Shown here in pieces: positions 51,841 to 51,956 of a DNA stretch of 51,956 nt; positions within the stretch are counted from its first letter, which is position 1, and each line of letters opens with the position of its first letter. A program made the position numbers and the translations under genes. The DNA comes from Spirochaetales bacterium. Lineage in GTDB: Bacteria > Spirochaetota > Spirochaetia > DAHUYW01. The notes below the pieces were generated by a model. The model worked only from the letters and a program-made list of their open reading frames with translations. It was not told the DNA's origin and searched no databases. The stretch lies in contig DAHUYW010000027.1 in NCBI GenBank assembly GCA_027306915.1, positions 1-51,956 on the forward strand, given 5' to 3'.

Positions 51841-51956
51841 AACCGGCCCCGATGGAGCCCGATCCACAGGTCGTGGCGGCGATGGAGGAGACCGCTCGGA
51901 CCCTTCGTGACCTCTTTGAGCTCCGGCAGTCGGCGGAATACGACGTCACGGGAACC
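51837..51956 (+). CDS. Partial HEPN-domain protein
   Basis: Forty codons are visible before the window edge. LRDLFELRQSAEYDVTG matches the N-terminal half of HEPN toxins (Leu-x-x-Leu-x-x-x-Arg-x-x-Ala-(D/E)-Tyr). The catalytic Arg-x4-6-His lies beyond the edge and cannot be checked. ATG 51837 overlaps the MNT stop by four bases. Confidence 0.75.
   Translation, partial: MKPAPMEPDPQVVAAMEETARTLRDLFELRQSAEYDVTGT

Noticed and set aside
1..51956. CRISPR arrays, tRNA, rRNA, insertion sequences and integrases
   Set aside because: No spaced repeats, cloverleaf-like sequences, rRNA segments, transposase motifs or flanking inverted repeats were found on reading.

Overview
The window comes from a high-GC bacterium. 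Several traits suggest a spirochaete (Spirochaetota) or a close relative: a TrpX-type binding protein whose signal peptide ends in an AKGQSEA-like motif, DapL-type lysine synthesis, a CHASE2 adenylate cyclase beside FecR-type and beta-barrel envelope proteins, a very short RNA polymerase omega subunit, and a KDPG aldolase fused to a VOC domain. This assignment is an inference from gene content, because no rRNA or tRNA gene was seen.

Layout. 1-3.4 kb (minus): four exported proteins (lipoprotein, FecR-domain protein, outer-membrane barrel, small periplasmic protein), divergent from a CHASE2 adenylate cyclase (3.5-6.2 kb). 6.2-8.4 kb: a MutY-like glycosylase whose frame runs without a stop into an ornithine aminotransferase-like gene. 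8.5-16.7 kb (minus): phosphohexomutase, then a TrpXYZ-like ABC transporter followed by DUF58 and transglutaminase-membrane genes; the binding-protein gene carries an amber codon. 16.7-17.8 kb: about 1 kb without a convincing intact gene. 17.8-24.0 kb: aldolase-VOC, dapL, glutamine amidotransferase, MTA/SAH nucleosidase, a zinc-ribbon microprotein, DUF488, a short-chain dehydrogenase and a secreted protein. 24.3-28.4 kb (plus): murC, yicC, a cytidylate-kinase-like gene, rpoZ and miaA. 28.3-36.4 kb (minus): hisD, folC, hisC, macro domain, NFACT, AMMECR1 and a membrane pseudokinase-like protein, apparently one transcription unit. 36.5-39.2 kb: aconitase.

From 39.2 kb to the end the window is accessory in character. 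It holds a broken LuxR regulator, a frameshifted FN3 lipoprotein, a TetR / 35-residue membrane peptide / rifampin-phosphotransferase-like cassette with two near-identical operators, a truncated GltD-like Fe-S protein with UGA at a cluster-cysteine position, a GxxExxY remnant, a shattered restriction-type helicase, and the start of a DUF499-DUF3780 anti-phage-associated locus followed by an MNT/HEPN toxin-antitoxin pair that leaves the window. Base composition drops in parts of this region, in line with transfer.

Six loci are interrupted. The binding protein, LuxR, DUF499 and the GltD-like gene contain in-frame stops. The FN3 gene, DUF499 and the helicase contain frameshifts. Four of the five clear nonsense codons fit a C-to-T change (CAG to TAG, CGA to TGA). 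They could be true decay or consensus errors in the assembly. The strongest candidates for an unusual system are the TetR-microprotein-phosphotransferase cassette and the disrupted DUF499 defence island.
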